Part shown: positions 9,621 to 20,597 of the stretch, piece after piece
Layout: the number at the start of each line of letters is the position of its first letter
Numbering within the stretch: the stretch's first letter is position 1
Source of the DNA: Prorocentrum cordatum
Lineage: Eukaryota; Sar; Dinophyceae; Prorocentrales; Prorocentraceae
Assembly: GCA_963575745.1 (NCBI GenBank)
Contig: CAUYUJ010019100.1
Location: 1 to 64,000, forward strand
Direction: 5' to 3'
DNA: 64,000 nucleotides
Notes under the pieces: generated by a model
What the model saw: the letters and a program-made list of their open reading frames with translations, nothing else
What the model was told of the DNA's origin: nothing
Databases searched by the model: none
Program-made: the position numbers and the translations under genes

Positions 9621-10180
9621 TAGATGAACTGTGTGAAGGGTGCGCCAAAATGGGGCGGCGCCACCATGTGGATGTGGACCCTGTTGCTGGGGCCTTCGGG
9701 CTCCTTATGGGGCCACGAGCTGCGTGAGGGGTGCGTGGCGCCGCCATGTGGACCCTGCCGCTTGGACCCTCGGTGGGTTTTCCTTACGGGGCCACGAGCA
9801 GCGTGAGGGGTGCGCCAAAATGGAGTGGCGCTGCCATTCGGACCCTGCCACTGGGGCCTTTGGCGGAGCTCCTCATCGAACCACGAACCGTGTGCGTGGT
9901 CCACCAAAATGGGGCGGCGCCGCCATGTGGACCCTGTTGCTGGGGCCTTCGGTGGAGCTCCATATGGGGCCATTAGCTGTGGGATGGGTGCGCCAAAATG
10001 GGGCGGCGTCGCCATGTTGACGCTGATATCGGGGCCTTGGGTAGAGCTCCTCATGGAGCCACGAAGCGTGTGAGGGGTGTGCCGACATGGGTGCGGCGCC
10101 GCCATGCGTACCCTGCCATTGGGGCCTTCGGTGGAGCTTCCCATGGGTCCACCATACGTGGGAGGGGCGTGTCCTAATGG
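9620..10180 (+). repeat. ~88-bp tandem array, left block
   Basis: About six units containing TGCGCCAAAATGGGGCGGCG, CATGTGGACCCTG, GGGGCCTTCGGTGGAGCTCC and ATGGGGCCA. The same unit makes a second array at 10965-11530, on the far side of the GAT tract. Confidence 0.9.
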
Positions 10181-10197
10181 CTGCGGTACTCACAGCT

Positions 10198-10583
10198 GTT
10201 GATGGCGATGCTGGTGACGATGACGGCGATGATGATGATGACGACGGCGATGATATTGATTTTGATGGTGATGACGACGATGATGATGTTGTTAATGGTG
10301 ATGCTGATGGTGATGATGCTACTCATGCTGATGTTGCTGATGATGTTGAATATGATGCTGATGGTGATGACGATGCTGGTGGTGATGTTGAAGATGGTGA
10401 TGATTATGGTGATGATGGTGATGATGCTGATGATGGTGATTGTGATAATGATTATGGTGACGGCGATGCGGATCATTGTGTTGATGATGATTGCTGTGGT
10501 GATGGCGATGATGGTGATGATGCTGATGATGGTGCTGATGATGCTGATGTTGATGATGATACTGCTGATGATGATGGTGATGG

Positions 10584-10648
<65 letters not shown>

Positions 10649-10662
10649 GTGGTGATGGTGGT
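10198..10662 (+). repeat. GAT microsatellite with interruptions
   Basis: GATGGTGATGAC-type repeats become pure GAT toward 10590-10645. Poly-Asp and poly-His/Met frames are artefacts. Confidence 0.95.
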
Positions 10663-10669
10663 GATGCCA

Positions 10670-10887
10670 ACACCACAGGATGGTTGGGCAACTTTGTCCC
10701 AGAGGGGTTCGAGGCAGCCAAGGTGGGCTTGGACAGCGCAGGCGCGAGCTTCCTGTCATGGGCCCGAGCCCAGTCCAAGCGTATCCCGTTCCATGCCAGG
10801 ATCGGGTTCAGCTTGGGCTTTTCATTGAGGCCAGTTTGGGCCGTCGATGGGCTCGCTCATCGAGTCCAGACGAAGGCTGGCGTGTAG
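10670..10887 (+). CDS. Exon-like patch, unknown
   Basis: Forward frame ending at a stop near 10887 with mixed, protein-like composition (WLGNFVPEGFEAAKVGLD, then SFLSWARAQS). It follows the GAT tract in the same frame. No family is recognised and no splice sites are certain. Confidence 0.2.
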
Positions 10888-10964
10888 GCCATCGTGGTCT
10901 AGCTTGGGCCCTCAGAGGTGGTCAGAAAGTCATCCTGGCGAAGGACCCAACAATGTGAAATTGT

Positions 10965-11530
10965 GGATGCCGTGTGATGGTGCCGCTTTCGGTGGAGCTC
11001 CCTATGGGGCCACGACCCGTGGGAGGGGCGCGCCAAAATGGGGCGGCGTCGCCGTGCGAACTCCGCCACTGGGGTCTTCGGTGGAGCTCCCTATGGGGCC
11101 ATGAGCCGTGTGAGGGGAGTGCCGAAATGGGTGCGGCGCCGCCGTGCGGACCTTGCTACTTGGGGCCTTCGGTGGAGCTCCCCATGGGGCCATTGGCCCG
11201 TGGGAGGGGTGCGCCAAAATGGGGCGGCGCCGCCATGTGGACCGGTGGAGCTCCCTTTGGGGCCATGAGCCGTGGGAGGGGTGCGCCACGGGAAGCGTCG
11301 CCATGTGGACCCGGGCCTTCGGTGGAGCTTCCTATGGTGGGGCCACGGAACGTGTGAGGGGTGCGCCAAAATGGGGCGGCGCCACCATGTGGCAGCTCCA
11401 TGTGGGGCCATTAGCCGTGGGAGGGGTGCGCCAACATGGAGCGGCGTCGCCGTGTGCACCCTGCCGCTGGGGCCTTCGGTGGAGCTCTCTATGGGGCCAT
11501 GGGCCGTAGGAGGTTTGCGCCACCCTGGGG
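10965..11530 (+). repeat. ~88-bp tandem array, right block
   Basis: Same unit as 9620-10180, with more internal deletions (some units of 45-70 bp). Confidence 0.9.
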
Positions 11531-11855
11531 CGGCGGGGATTGGAACCGGAGCCAGAACCGATAAAAAGAATGCGACGGAGCCGGTAACAAAAGACGGCGT
11601 CGGATGTGGCAAACACACGGCACAACGGAACCGGTCAAAAAGCGGCCCTGTCGTTTCCAGGGCCCTTTACAGGTTGAGCCGGCATGCAAAAGCAGCTTCG
11701 AGTCCTAAGCTCCGCTTCGTGAGCCCAACAAGTGCTAAGCGGGGCGGGGAGCCTGCGTGAGCCGTCGGCAGAGCCTGCCAACCAGCACGAACCACCCTGA
11801 GACCGCCCACAAATCGGGGGCGGCAAAGAGGGGGGTGATGACTATCAGGAGCGAA

Positions 11856-11984
11856 AGAAGGACGTACATGTACATGAATCCGCGCTGGTTTCGAGAGCAC
11901 GCATTGCACAAATGTTCGTATAACGCGGCCGGTCTCGCGAATTGAGGGGCCGTGTTCATGTACATAGTTGTGCGCGTACGTCCT
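11856..11984. repeat. Foldback, ~129 bp
   Basis: AGGACGTACATGTACATGAA at the left; the complement of the right end reads AGGACGTACGCGC, then ATGTACATGAA. The arms match with a 10-bp insertion. Non-coding. Confidence 0.6.
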
Positions 11985-11999
11985 TTGTGGGCTCCCTAG

Positions 12000-12268
12000 A
12001 CAAGGGGGGGGGATATCATGGCGTGAGCCATGATATTTCCCCAGATTTCATGGCGCCTCTTCCTATTTCATTATGTCCCTGGCCCCCCGCTGGGCCGTGC
12101 ACATGCCGCCGGTCATGATTTGCACCCCCCCCTCTTGGACACCCCCCTCTTGGCCGCTCCCGAAAAGAGGGGGGTGATGACTAGGGGGGGGGAAATATCA
12201 TGGCGTGAGCCATGAGATTTCCCCAGATCTCATGGCGCCTCTTCCTATTTCATTATGTCCCTGGCCTC
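12000..12268 (+). repeat. Direct duplication of ~88 bp, period ~178
   Basis: 12003-12090 and 12181-12268 share ATATCATGGCgtgaGCCATGA (a hairpin), TTTCCCCAGAT.TCATGGCG and CCTCTTCCTATTTCATT. The spacer carries AGAGGGGGGTGATGACTA boxes on both strands. Confidence 0.85.
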
Positions 12269-12298
12269 CTCCTCCTCCTCCTCCTCCTCCTCCTCCTC

Positions 12299-12324
<26 letters not shown>
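12266..12324 (+). repeat. CCT microsatellite
   Basis: About 18 CCT units immediately after the direct duplication. Confidence 0.95.
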
Positions 12325-12331
<7 letters not shown>

Positions 12332-12407
12332 GCCTGCGGCGCTCTCGGGCGTCCACCTCCCCGTGATAGCGCCTCGTGCTCGCGCGTTTGTTCGTCGAGG
12401 GACGGTC

Positions 12408-12810
12408 CCCAGACGTGCTCGCGTCGTAAGAATAAAAATCGCAGGCCTAGAGGTTGACACCAGCACCAAGATCGGTGGTCTGCCTCCACCGAGGGAAGAC
12501 GATTTCGATCTCGGTGGTGGTGGTAATATTCTGGCTCCCAAAGTGACCGAAATCTTACCATCAACACCGAAATCGAGAATCATCTTCCCCCTGTGGAGGC
12601 AGCCCCCTGTGTTGGTGTTGGTGCCCATTTCCAGGCCTCCCAACAAAAATAAAGGACGGGAGGTTTTCGGCTATTTCGGCCCCGGGGGGCCCTCGCCGGG
12701 CCTCAGGACGACCGTCAAACAACGACTCAGGACGCAAAACGGGTCCCAGGGAACGGGTCGGGACTTCCAGGGACGCCGTCCTGAAAGAACCAGGACGTCG
12801 CACGTCTGGG
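12408..12810 (+). mobile_element. CCCAGACATG element, family A, split by a foldback
   Basis: CCCAGACGTGCTCGCGTCGT opens the element at 12408-12442. The remainder resumes at about 12639 (AAAAATAAAGGACGGGAGG) and ends CGCACGTCTGGG. The intervening 12443-12638 is a foreign inverted-repeat insertion. Confidence 0.8.
12443..12638. mobile_element. Foldback element inside family A
   Basis: Nearly the whole 196 bp is an imperfect palindrome. The left arm has AGGCCTAGAGG, CACCA.CACCAA, CTGCCTCCAC and GGGAAGACGATTTCGAT; the complement of the right arm has AGGCCTGGAAATG, CACCAACACCAA, CTGCCTCCAC and GGGAAGATGATTCTCGAT. The centre is near GGCTCCCAAAGTGACC. AAAAAT flanks both sides and may be a duplicated target. 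Confidence 0.8.
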
Positions 12811-13451
12811 GGGGAGGAGTCCCGATCACGAGGAACGATGATACGAGAAGGCCGGGCACGCAGGCGAGGGAGAGCAGACGGAGGACATCGTCGGAGTGGG
12901 GATGGGAAGGGCTGTGCGCAGCGTAGGGGTGCTGGAAAGGCGGCGTCGGCACTCGTGGCACTCCAAAGTCAGAACAGGGTCCATGGCGAGCATGGAGGAC
13001 GAGGCAGATGAACGACAAGGGTCCGCGAGGCAAGCGGAGCGGCCACGAGGGGCCTTTCGGACGCAGGAGCGTGCATGCCCCGACGGGGGCGAGGAGAGGG
13101 CGGCTTAGATTCGAAGAGTGTGCGTGTGAGGATGTCCTGTCGTGCGCTCCTCTCCCCGCCCGCGCTCCGCGGCAGCCCTCCTCCCCCTCCTCCTCCCGCC
13201 TCTTGCCGCCCGTGAGTCAGTGCGCCACGCGCCCTGGGCTACTCCGATTGGGCGCGCGTGCGGATCGGATCGCCCCTGCCGCGCTGCGGCGTAACAGGCG
13301 AGGGTCTCCTGCTCGGTGCTGCCCGACGGCCGACTCGGGTCCACTCGTGCTGGGAGATCAGCTCCAAGGCGCCTGTCCACACAGGGTGGGCAAGTTGCCT
13401 CTGCGGCTGTCCCCCGGTTGCTAGCTCCCGCTGGCTGGTGTGATCGGTGCG
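12811..13451. other. No supported gene
   Basis: GC-rich, several short frames on both strands, no recognised motif. Confidence 0.35.
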
Positions 13452-13542
13452 TCGGAGGAGGAGGAGCAGGGGAGCGCGGAGGAGCAGGAGGAGGAGGAGG
13501 AGGAGGAGGAGGAGGAGGAAACGGAGGAGGAGGAGGAGGAGG
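13452..13542 (+). repeat. GAG microsatellite
   Basis: GGAGGAGGAG tract with minor interruptions. Confidence 0.95.
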
Positions 13543-13689
13543 TGTGCGTGTGTCTGGGAGTTCGCGTCCGAGTGTTTGCTGTCCCTCTTCCGACTGGCAA
13601 GACGCGCAGGACTAGACAAAGTGAGAGGCAGCTTGCAGCTGTGTTGACAGCTCTTCCGCTGCTGCCCCAATTCGCGAGCTCATTGGGCA

Positions 13690-14650
13690 ATGAGCTCAGT
13701 GGGCGCCAATCAACTCATTCATCCTGTCTTCGCTGCTTCTCTCCCTGTATTTTCGTTAACCTACTTGTGATACCCAGTTGCACACAGACATCCTCTGCTC
13801 TTGGATCGCATTCGGCACTGTATCACGAGAGCCCCACGGCAGCGCAAGCATCGTAATAGTAAGTGCTCGGTTGTGCTGTTGGCATTATGCCAGCCATTCG
13901 TCTATTTGTCCTGTCTGGGTGATCAGCAGTTTTGCTGCTGCATCACGTTGTTAACATGCAGGCTTGCTCCATCGTCTTCCTTATGCCACAGAAAATTGAG
14001 CTGTGACTCTTGCCTCTCCCAGTCGTATTGCGACAGCGGAGTATTATGGGCATGGTACGTACGTCTGCCCCACTCGTATGTTAGACAGTGCTCGCGCGAG
14101 TTGCGAGTCGCCGTCATAGCAAAGATAATCATGTTGTGGTGTTGCTTGGTTTCTTCAAGGCCGCGTAATGATACTACCCCCGCGTTGCAGCCTCCGCGGC
14201 GACAAACCGAGTAAACACATTGATAATGACATTGTATGTCCAATACCTTGTGTGCTTCGCACATTTGGCAAACTAAACGTTTCAACAATTCACTTCGGTC
14301 ATAATGTATTCCACGTCTTGCACGACCGTGATCTAATTGTCTCTCCATTCACGGCCCCTGCGCGGCTGTTTCCATCCAGTTTCCAGTCCGCATCACCACT
14401 GCAACACTTTACTAATGTCCCTGCCTTGCTGCTCACTGTCGTTGCTGACATGCTTGGCTGCGCTGCGTCGTACACCTCACCTGGGTGTGAATGAAGCATC
14501 GCCTCGCATCTTTGTTGAGCACTGCCAGCCGCTCTCTCCATGCATCCAATATTTCGAGTAATGGACGTTTGCAACGTGGTCTTACGGTCAAAGACTTGAG
14601 TTTGGCAGGCCATAGCTCATCGTCGTTCTCTTCCAGCTCCTGCTCATAGT
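13690..14650. other. AT-richer island without recognised genes
   Basis: Base composition changes visibly compared with both flanks, and microsatellites and inverted-repeat elements are absent. Frames up to about 140 codons occur on both strands without recognisable domains. It could be an old retroposed sequence, an intron, or a different isochore-like patch. Confidence 0.4.
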
Positions 14651-15323
14651 CCTCCTATTTTCTATTCTAGGCGTTTCGCGTTCACCGCCCGCCCGTTCCG
14701 GCTCTCGCCGGAAGGGGCGCAGACGGCGCCGAGACGGGACTTCAATAGTCGGCAAATGGTGAAAGAGTCCTCGCGTGTGTGTGTGTGTCTTTTTACTTGT
14801 TCCTGCGCTCCAGTTCTCCTCCATCGCATCGCCGATTGGGCTCCTGTCTGCCGGGTGGCTGATCTATATTGGATTTGTCGATCGATCGTCAGCCCGTCAT
14901 CTTTCGGCATCACCCTAACATACTTATACTATATGTGCTTCGCCCCCCCGGAGGCGAGGCGCGCACCGAGAAATCTTATAGTATATGCGTCGTGGGGGGC
15001 GCTTTCTGGCCACACCGCTCGGGAAACGATCTACTACAAGATGGGTATACTATATGTTCGGGTCGGACGCGCGCCTCCAAAGGAGGACATATAGTACTAG
15101 TATGTCTTTGTGCTTCCCAATCTTTACCAAAGGACCAGGGGCCCGTGGCAGGAACGACGACCCTCTTGACCCCTGCCCCCGATCCACAGCAGGAGGCCGG
15201 AGAGAGCGTCGGAGCACTGCCCGAGGCCAGCCAAAGGGATCGCCCGAGGACGGCCTAAAGAGGCGCCCGCAGGGGCCGAAGGGGGGCTCGAGAAGGGCCC
15301 AAGGTGGCTGAGAGTCGCCACCC
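14651..15323. other. No supported gene; short repeated motif
   Basis: ACTATATGT-type motifs recur at about 14925-15095 (CTTATACTATATGTGCTTCG, GGTATACTATATGTTCGGG, GACATATAGTAC). Nothing else recognised. Confidence 0.35.
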
Positions 15324-15475
15324 ACCAAACCACCCCAACCCAACCCGAAGGCTCAGATTTACCCTCGATTTCCAGTGGGGGGGAGTGTCGGGAAACATCG
15401 AGAAAACACGTGTGGAACCCTTACCCCCCCCCAACCCGAAATTCGGGTCTTCGGGTTGGGTTGGGGTGGTCTGGT
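15324..15475. mobile_element. Inverted-repeat element, family I
   Basis: A 152-bp segment with about 28-bp inverted ends differing at one position; the shared part begins ACCACCCCAACCCAACCCG. No target duplication is clear. Non-coding. Confidence 0.8.
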
Positions 15476-16379
15476 AGGTAGTCAGAGAGGGCCCTCTGGG
15501 CGGCCTGCGTGACACCTCCTCCGCGTGGAGCCGCAGCCCGTCCGAGTGCCACCAGAAGCGGGCCAGGATCGGGGCCGTGTTAGGCTCCGTTCTGGGGCGT
15601 CAGTCGGGCCAGTCGTCGGCCAACATTGGCCCTGGAAAGCGTCCGGCAACGGCATCCAAATTTCCATGCCGACAGTTGTCAGAGGCGTCCGAACGATCCT
15701 CTGGGGAGGCAGAAATTAGGACGCCTATCGTATTTACCCATGTTCGTGGGGCTTCCAGTTTGTAGGCGGGATTGGGCCCACAAGGCGCTCTCGAGGGTCC
15801 TGGGAACTAGTTGTGGAAACCCAGAGGAGCCCAAATGGATCCCAAATGCGCCCCCAGAGCGAAGCGGGAACAGTCTGAAGTTTGAGCTCGTGTTGAACGC
15901 CGTTTGGGAGCCGTCTTGGGGCTGGACAATGCCGGTGATGTAGCCGGGCGGCGGAATGGCGGAGCTTTGGGAGGACAACGGGGAGGGCGAAAGCTTTGAG
16001 AGGAGCTCTGGCAGTGAATTCTCACACGCTCCTCAGCCCCGCAGGCGGGCGGATTCCTCTCGCAGTGCGGGGTGCACGTCAAGAGCTCGTAGAGAGTGGG
16101 TGATGGGTGCTTTTGCCCTGCTCGTCTGCTGCGCTGTTCTGCCGCGTCCTTCTTCCCGCCCGGGGCGCTGCCAGCGAGCCGTGGGGGGCGGGTGCCCCCC
16201 CCCCCCCGCGTTTCAGCCCAGGGGCGAGCGCGCGAGTGTCCGCAAGGGCAATGAGCAAAGAGGGGAGGGGGCGAGGAGGAGGAGGAGGAGGAGGAGCATT
16301 CACCGCGTGTCAGCACAAGGCATCACCAAGTTCAAACCCCGAGGATCATAGCAACAGCTCGCCATTCGCATAGAGATCC
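15476..16379. other. No supported gene
   Basis: A forward frame at 15626-15943 and others are open but carry no recognised motif. Confidence 0.3.
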
Positions 16380-16775
16380 GCGGGCATTTTGGTGGTTTCT
16401 TGGGGCCGTTTGGGGGCCTCTTGGGGGCCTCTTGGAGGCCTCTTGGAGGCCCCTGGGGGGCCTCTTGGGCGCCTCTTTGGGGTCTCTTGGGGCCGTCTTG
16501 GGGGCCTCTTGAGCCGTCTTGTGGGCCTGTTTGAGCCATCTTGGGGCTTTCTGGGGCTGTCTTGGGTCCCTCTTCGGCGCCTCTGGAGGCTGCTTGGCCG
16601 CCATGGGGCCCGGAGAGTCGATAACAAAGATAATAATATCATAGGAAAATCAATGCTTTTAGCCTCTGGAGGTGGGGTGTTTTGGGCCTCTTGGTGCCAT
16701 TTTGGGCCGTCTGGTGCCGTCTTGGGCCGTCTGGAGTCCGTGTTGAGCCTTTTGGAGGCCCCTGTGGACCCCCAT
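16380..16775 (+). repeat. Degenerate ~11-bp minisatellite, left block
   Basis: Variants of TCTTGGGGGCC repeat with about 11-bp spacing. Frames give Trp/Gly/Leu peptides forward and Pro/Lys/Arg peptides in reverse, both repeat-driven. It resumes at 17200-17690; a trace is at 37135-37205. Confidence 0.85.
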
Positions 16776-17199
16776 GAGGCCCCAAAGTGCGATATAGCCT
16801 GTCCATACGTTTTGGTGTGTTCTTGGGCCCCAGAAGGACGGGGGGCACTTTGCTCCGCCGACGTGGCGCGACTCCAGAGGGCGGGGTTAGGAAGGGATGC
16901 GCAATCATGCAAAATCGAGCCATGTGTAGCAAGTGTGCTATATTTTGGATTTGCGGGACAGTGCAGCTTCGGCCCTCACCCCTCTCGATCGGTGGCTGCC
17001 ATCTCTCCTCGCTCGGCTCGTGATGCGAACGTCACGCGCGCGAGCGATCACCACGCTGACTCGATTATTTGTTCGGGGGACACAGAAGTTGGGGCCTCCG
17101 CTCCGTTCCCCGACCTGCCTCCAGCAAGACGCCACTTCCGGGCGTGGACTCAAGAGGCTCACGCCGCTGCGCCGACCCCCCGAGAAGAGAAGCACAACT
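16776..17199. other. No supported gene
   Basis: Unique-looking sequence between two minisatellite blocks. No gene recognised. Confidence 0.35.
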
Positions 17200-17690
17200 C
17201 CACGGGCGAGGCCTTTTGAAGGGGACCGCTTGGGGCCCTTTTGGGGCCTGCTCTGGCCCCTTGGAAGCCTGTTGGGGCCTCTTGGGCGCTTCTTGGTCGC
17301 CCGCTGGCGGTCTCGGGGGTCCTCTTTGGGCGGAGGGCTCGACATGTCAGTTCGAAATGTCCCTCTTGGGGGCCTCTTGGGCCACCCTGGGCGCCTCTTG
17401 GGCTGTCTTGGGACCCTCCTGGGCCGTCTTCGGTGCATATTGGGCCGTCTTGGAGCGATCTTTGGGGCCCCTTGGGCCGTCTCGGACGATGTGGGCACGC
17501 AGAGGGCGAATATGTTAAACATGTACGTTTTAAAAAGGAACAGGGGCTAGGTTTGCTTCTTGGGGCCCTCTCCGGGGTCCTCTTGTGGTTTTGGGGGCGT
17601 CTTGGAAGGCCTTTTGGGCCGCCTTGAGGCCATCTTCGGTGTGGCCTCCTCGGCGTGTTGGAGCCCAGCTTGAGCGTGTTCCGACGGCAT
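17200..17690 (+). repeat. Degenerate ~11-bp minisatellite, right block
   Basis: Same TTGGG.CCGTC unit as 16380-16775. Confidence 0.8.
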
Positions 17691-17944
17691 CTGGGTCATC
17701 CTGGAGGCCAGAGAATGGAGACTTGGAGGCTCTGGAGGCTCGGGGGGTGCGTTGGCGAGGTCGTTCCCCCAGGGTCCCCCTTCCCCGCCCCACCCCCCAC
17801 CGGGCCTCCCAGCCCGCCTCCTTCGAATGCGGTTTCGGACCCTGGGGGAGGGGGAAGAGGGAGGAGAGGGGGACAGCCAAGTGTCTCACACGCCCTGTCA
17901 CCCCTGGCAAGCGCAAGCGGGGTGACAAGACGTTATGTTGTGTT

Positions 17945-17986
17945 CGTGTTCTCTCTCTCTCTCTATTTCTTTGTTTATATTTTTTT

Positions 17987-18027
<41 letters not shown>

Positions 18028-18099
18028 TCTTTCTATATACATGTATATCTAGATGTTTCTCTTTCGCACTCGCGTTCTCTCCCCCTCTCTCTATGTCTT

Positions 18100-18134
<35 letters not shown>

Positions 18135-18230
18135 TTCTCTATGTATCCCGTTCTCTATGTTTATTTATTTGCTTGTTCTCTCTCTCTCTCTCTCTGTCTC
18201 CCTCTCTCTCTATATATATATATATATATC
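17945..18230 (+). repeat. TC microsatellite with TA tail
   Basis: Interrupted TCTCTC runs ending in a short TATATA run near 18210-18228. Confidence 0.95.
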
Positions 18231-18488
18231 TGTATATGCTTACACGTATTATACATGTTAGCCAACGTAGCCCCCTCACAGCGTGTTCTAGTATACTACG
18301 TAGTGCCAGATGTTGGTACACATTGGTAGCAAGCTACGTCGTGCAGTCTTTGTCAAGCAAAATATGTGGTGTGCGCTATGTGGTGTTGTCTATGTTGTGT
18401 AAGCCATGTGGCGGAACACATGTGGTGCAATAAATGTGGCGTATGCAATAGTATACAATATATGTGATGTGAGCTACGTGGTGCAATC

Positions 18489-18601
18489 TATGTGGCGCAC
18501 CTCACTTGTAGATATCGCAGTTGTGGCGCACCTCACTTGTAGATATCGCAGTGGGTTGGATGACTGCGCAACTCCACTGCTCGCGCAGTCATCCAACCCA
18601 C
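18489..18601 (+). repeat. 34-bp direct duplication followed by a 19-bp hairpin
   Basis: GTGGCGCACCTCACTTGTAG plus ATATCGCAGT occurs twice in tandem. Then GTGGGTTGGATGACTGCGC (18551-18569) is repeated in perfect inversion at 18583-18601 with a 13-nt loop. Confidence 0.9.
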
Positions 18602-18766
18602 CCGCCCGGAACTTGTTTTGCAAAACACATGCGGCGGCGATAGCGATGAGTGCTTGGTGTTGCCTGGTGCACCTCGGCGCCGCGATAGCCAGTGCATGCT
18701 CGCGCGCACAGCCGCCAGCTAGTGTGGCGCGACCGACCCGCGGTGGCGCTGATCAGTGCGAGTCAG

Positions 18767-19072
18767 CGACTTGGGCGGGCGCGGTATTATGGCAACGCCG
18801 ACAACGGTAGACACGATGATGTAGTAGCGATGTTGGTGACGATGGACGACGGCACGGCAGTGACGACACCGATGCCAGTGACGACGCCGACCTGATATGG
18901 CGCTGACTTTTGGGCATTTCCCATCGGGCGTTTCACTGCGAGTCGGTCAGTTAGGCGGGCGCGGTACCACGGCAACGCCGGCAGCGGTAGACTTGATGAT
19001 GGTCGTAGCAGCACAAGTGTCGATGATGGCCACGGCGACGTCACAGCCAGTGACGGCGCCGATGCTGCTCAC
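18767..19072 (+). repeat. ~180-bp imperfect tandem duplication
   Basis: GGGCGGGCGCGGTA, CGGCAACGCCG.CA.CGGTAGAC and CAGTGACG.C.CCGATGC occur in the same order at 18773-18880 and 18953-19065. Confidence 0.75.
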
Positions 19073-19363
19073 TCTGGCGACTGTGACGGCGTTTTCGCGT
19101 CGGTGATGACGGTATTGGAAGGAGTTCGACATTGGCGCGCTGTCGACGCGCGAGGGTGCCCCGTGCGATTTTATGTGGCACGGGCCGCTCCCCCCCCCCA
19201 GCACGCGCGCAAAGGCTTTGAAACGATTTCGACACGCGCGGGCGAGAGGCCAGTTTGGCCGAATCGAATGGACGTTCTGCACAACCGACGGTTTGCTCAA
19301 GATTCCGTGGGGAACGCGAACGCAGGCATGTTTTAACACACTGATGCTGCAGAGCGTTGAAGT

Positions 19364-19470
19364 TGTTTATGTATTCTTCGGGGCGCTCGATTTGAAATCC
19401 TCACGGCAACCGAAGGTTGTTGAACAATTTCCGCATGCGCGCGCGGCGACTCGCGCTTGCGCACGTCGTC
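19364..19470 (+). repeat. Dispersed repeat, family J copy 1
   Basis: Matches 20598-20702 over about 105 bp: TTTCGGGGC, GAT.TCGAAATC, TTGAA, TTTC.GCATGCGCGCG and GCGACTCGCGC. Conservation is similar in all frames, so coding is not implied. Confidence 0.6.
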
Positions 19471-19724
19471 CCATTCTGCGCAAACGGATTCTTGCGACAG
19501 CACGCGAGCCAGGGCGTTCGAGCGATTTCGGCATGCGCGTGCGTGGGGCCCGCTTGGTAACTTTTACGGAATTATCCCGGCAAAGCAACCTAACAACGAT
19601 GTGTAGAAGCATATCTGAAAGCATTCCCCTTAAGATTCAGATGAAAATCCAGTTGTAGAATTCTGCTGTTCTCGCAGTCGTAGTCGCATTCGCGATGACA
19701 GTCGCAGCGGCAACGGCAGTCGCA

Positions 19725-20032
19725 GTCACAGCCTCAGCCTCAGCCTGCCTCAGCCTCAGCCTCAGCCTGCCTCAGCCTCAGCCTCAGCCTCAGCCTGCTT
19801 CAGCCTCAGCCTCAGTCTGCCTTCAGCCTCGGCCTCAGCCTCAGCCTGCCTCAGCCTCAGCCTGCATCAGCCTCAGCCTCAGCCTCAGCCTGCCTCAGCA
19901 TCAGCCTGCCTCAGCCTCAGCCTCAGCCTGCCTCAGCCTCAGCCTCAGTCTGCTTCAGCCTCGCCTCAGCCTCAGCCTCAGCCTGCCTCAGCCTCAGCCT
20001 GCCTCGGCCGCAGCATCAGCCTGCCTCAGCAT
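19725..20032 (+). repeat. CAGCCT hexamer array
   Basis: CAGCCT repeats with regular CTGC interruptions. Gives Ser/Ala or Pro/Gln peptides. Confidence 0.95.
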
Positions 20033-20385
20033 TCAAAATGTGGCCCAGGAACGGAGTTCTGGGAACTAGAAGAACACGAAGTGGCCTACAGTTGGCTCCG
20101 GGCATTCAAAATGTGGCCCGGGAATGGAGTTCTGGGAATTTGAAGAGCACGAAGTGGCCTACAGTTGGCTCCGGGCATCCAAAATGTGGCCCGGGAATGG
20201 AGTTCTGGGAACTCGAAGAGCACGAAGTGGCCTACAGTTGGCTCCGGGCATCCAAAATGTGGCCCGGGAATGGAGTTCTGGGAAGTCGAAGAGCACGAAG
20301 TGGCCTACAGTTGGCTCCGGGCATTCAGAATGTGGCCCGGGAATGGAGTTCTGGGAGGTCGAAGAGCACGAAGTGTTTGACTGTT
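20028..20385 (+). repeat. 73-bp tandem array, ~5 units
   Basis: CCGGGCA recurs at exact 73-bp intervals (20098, 20171, 20244, 20317). Units share AAAATGTGGCCCGGGAATGG and GAGCACGAAGTGGCCTACAG. Because 73 is one more than a multiple of three, all three forward frames run open through the array, each cycling through the same peptides. Confidence 0.95.
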
Positions 20386-20597
20386 TGCGAAAAACGAGTG
20401 CGGCGGCAGCCGCGCAGGGTCCCGCCCCGGGTCCCGCCCCGACCCCCCTGAGGAGTCATGATGCTCTCTTTTGAGACCACTAGAAACCTATCAGCAAAAG
20501 CTGTTAGGTAAAAAAAGGGTGTCGCACCGATGTTCTTTCAGAGCATGCAGCAGCGTGAACGCAGTTTTGTTTTTGACAACTCCTGATGCGAAGCCGT

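Noticed and set aside
15324-15475. Interstitial telomere
   Set aside because: AACCC occurs only within the two inverted ends, not as an array.
16500-16550. CTTGAGCC and TTGAGCCATC as reverse-strand leader relics
   Set aside because: They are variants of the local TCTTGGGGGCC minisatellite and do not extend to the leader sequence.
20028-20385. 73-bp array as a repeat-protein gene
   Set aside because: All three frames are equally open and equally conserved, so no frame shows selection.
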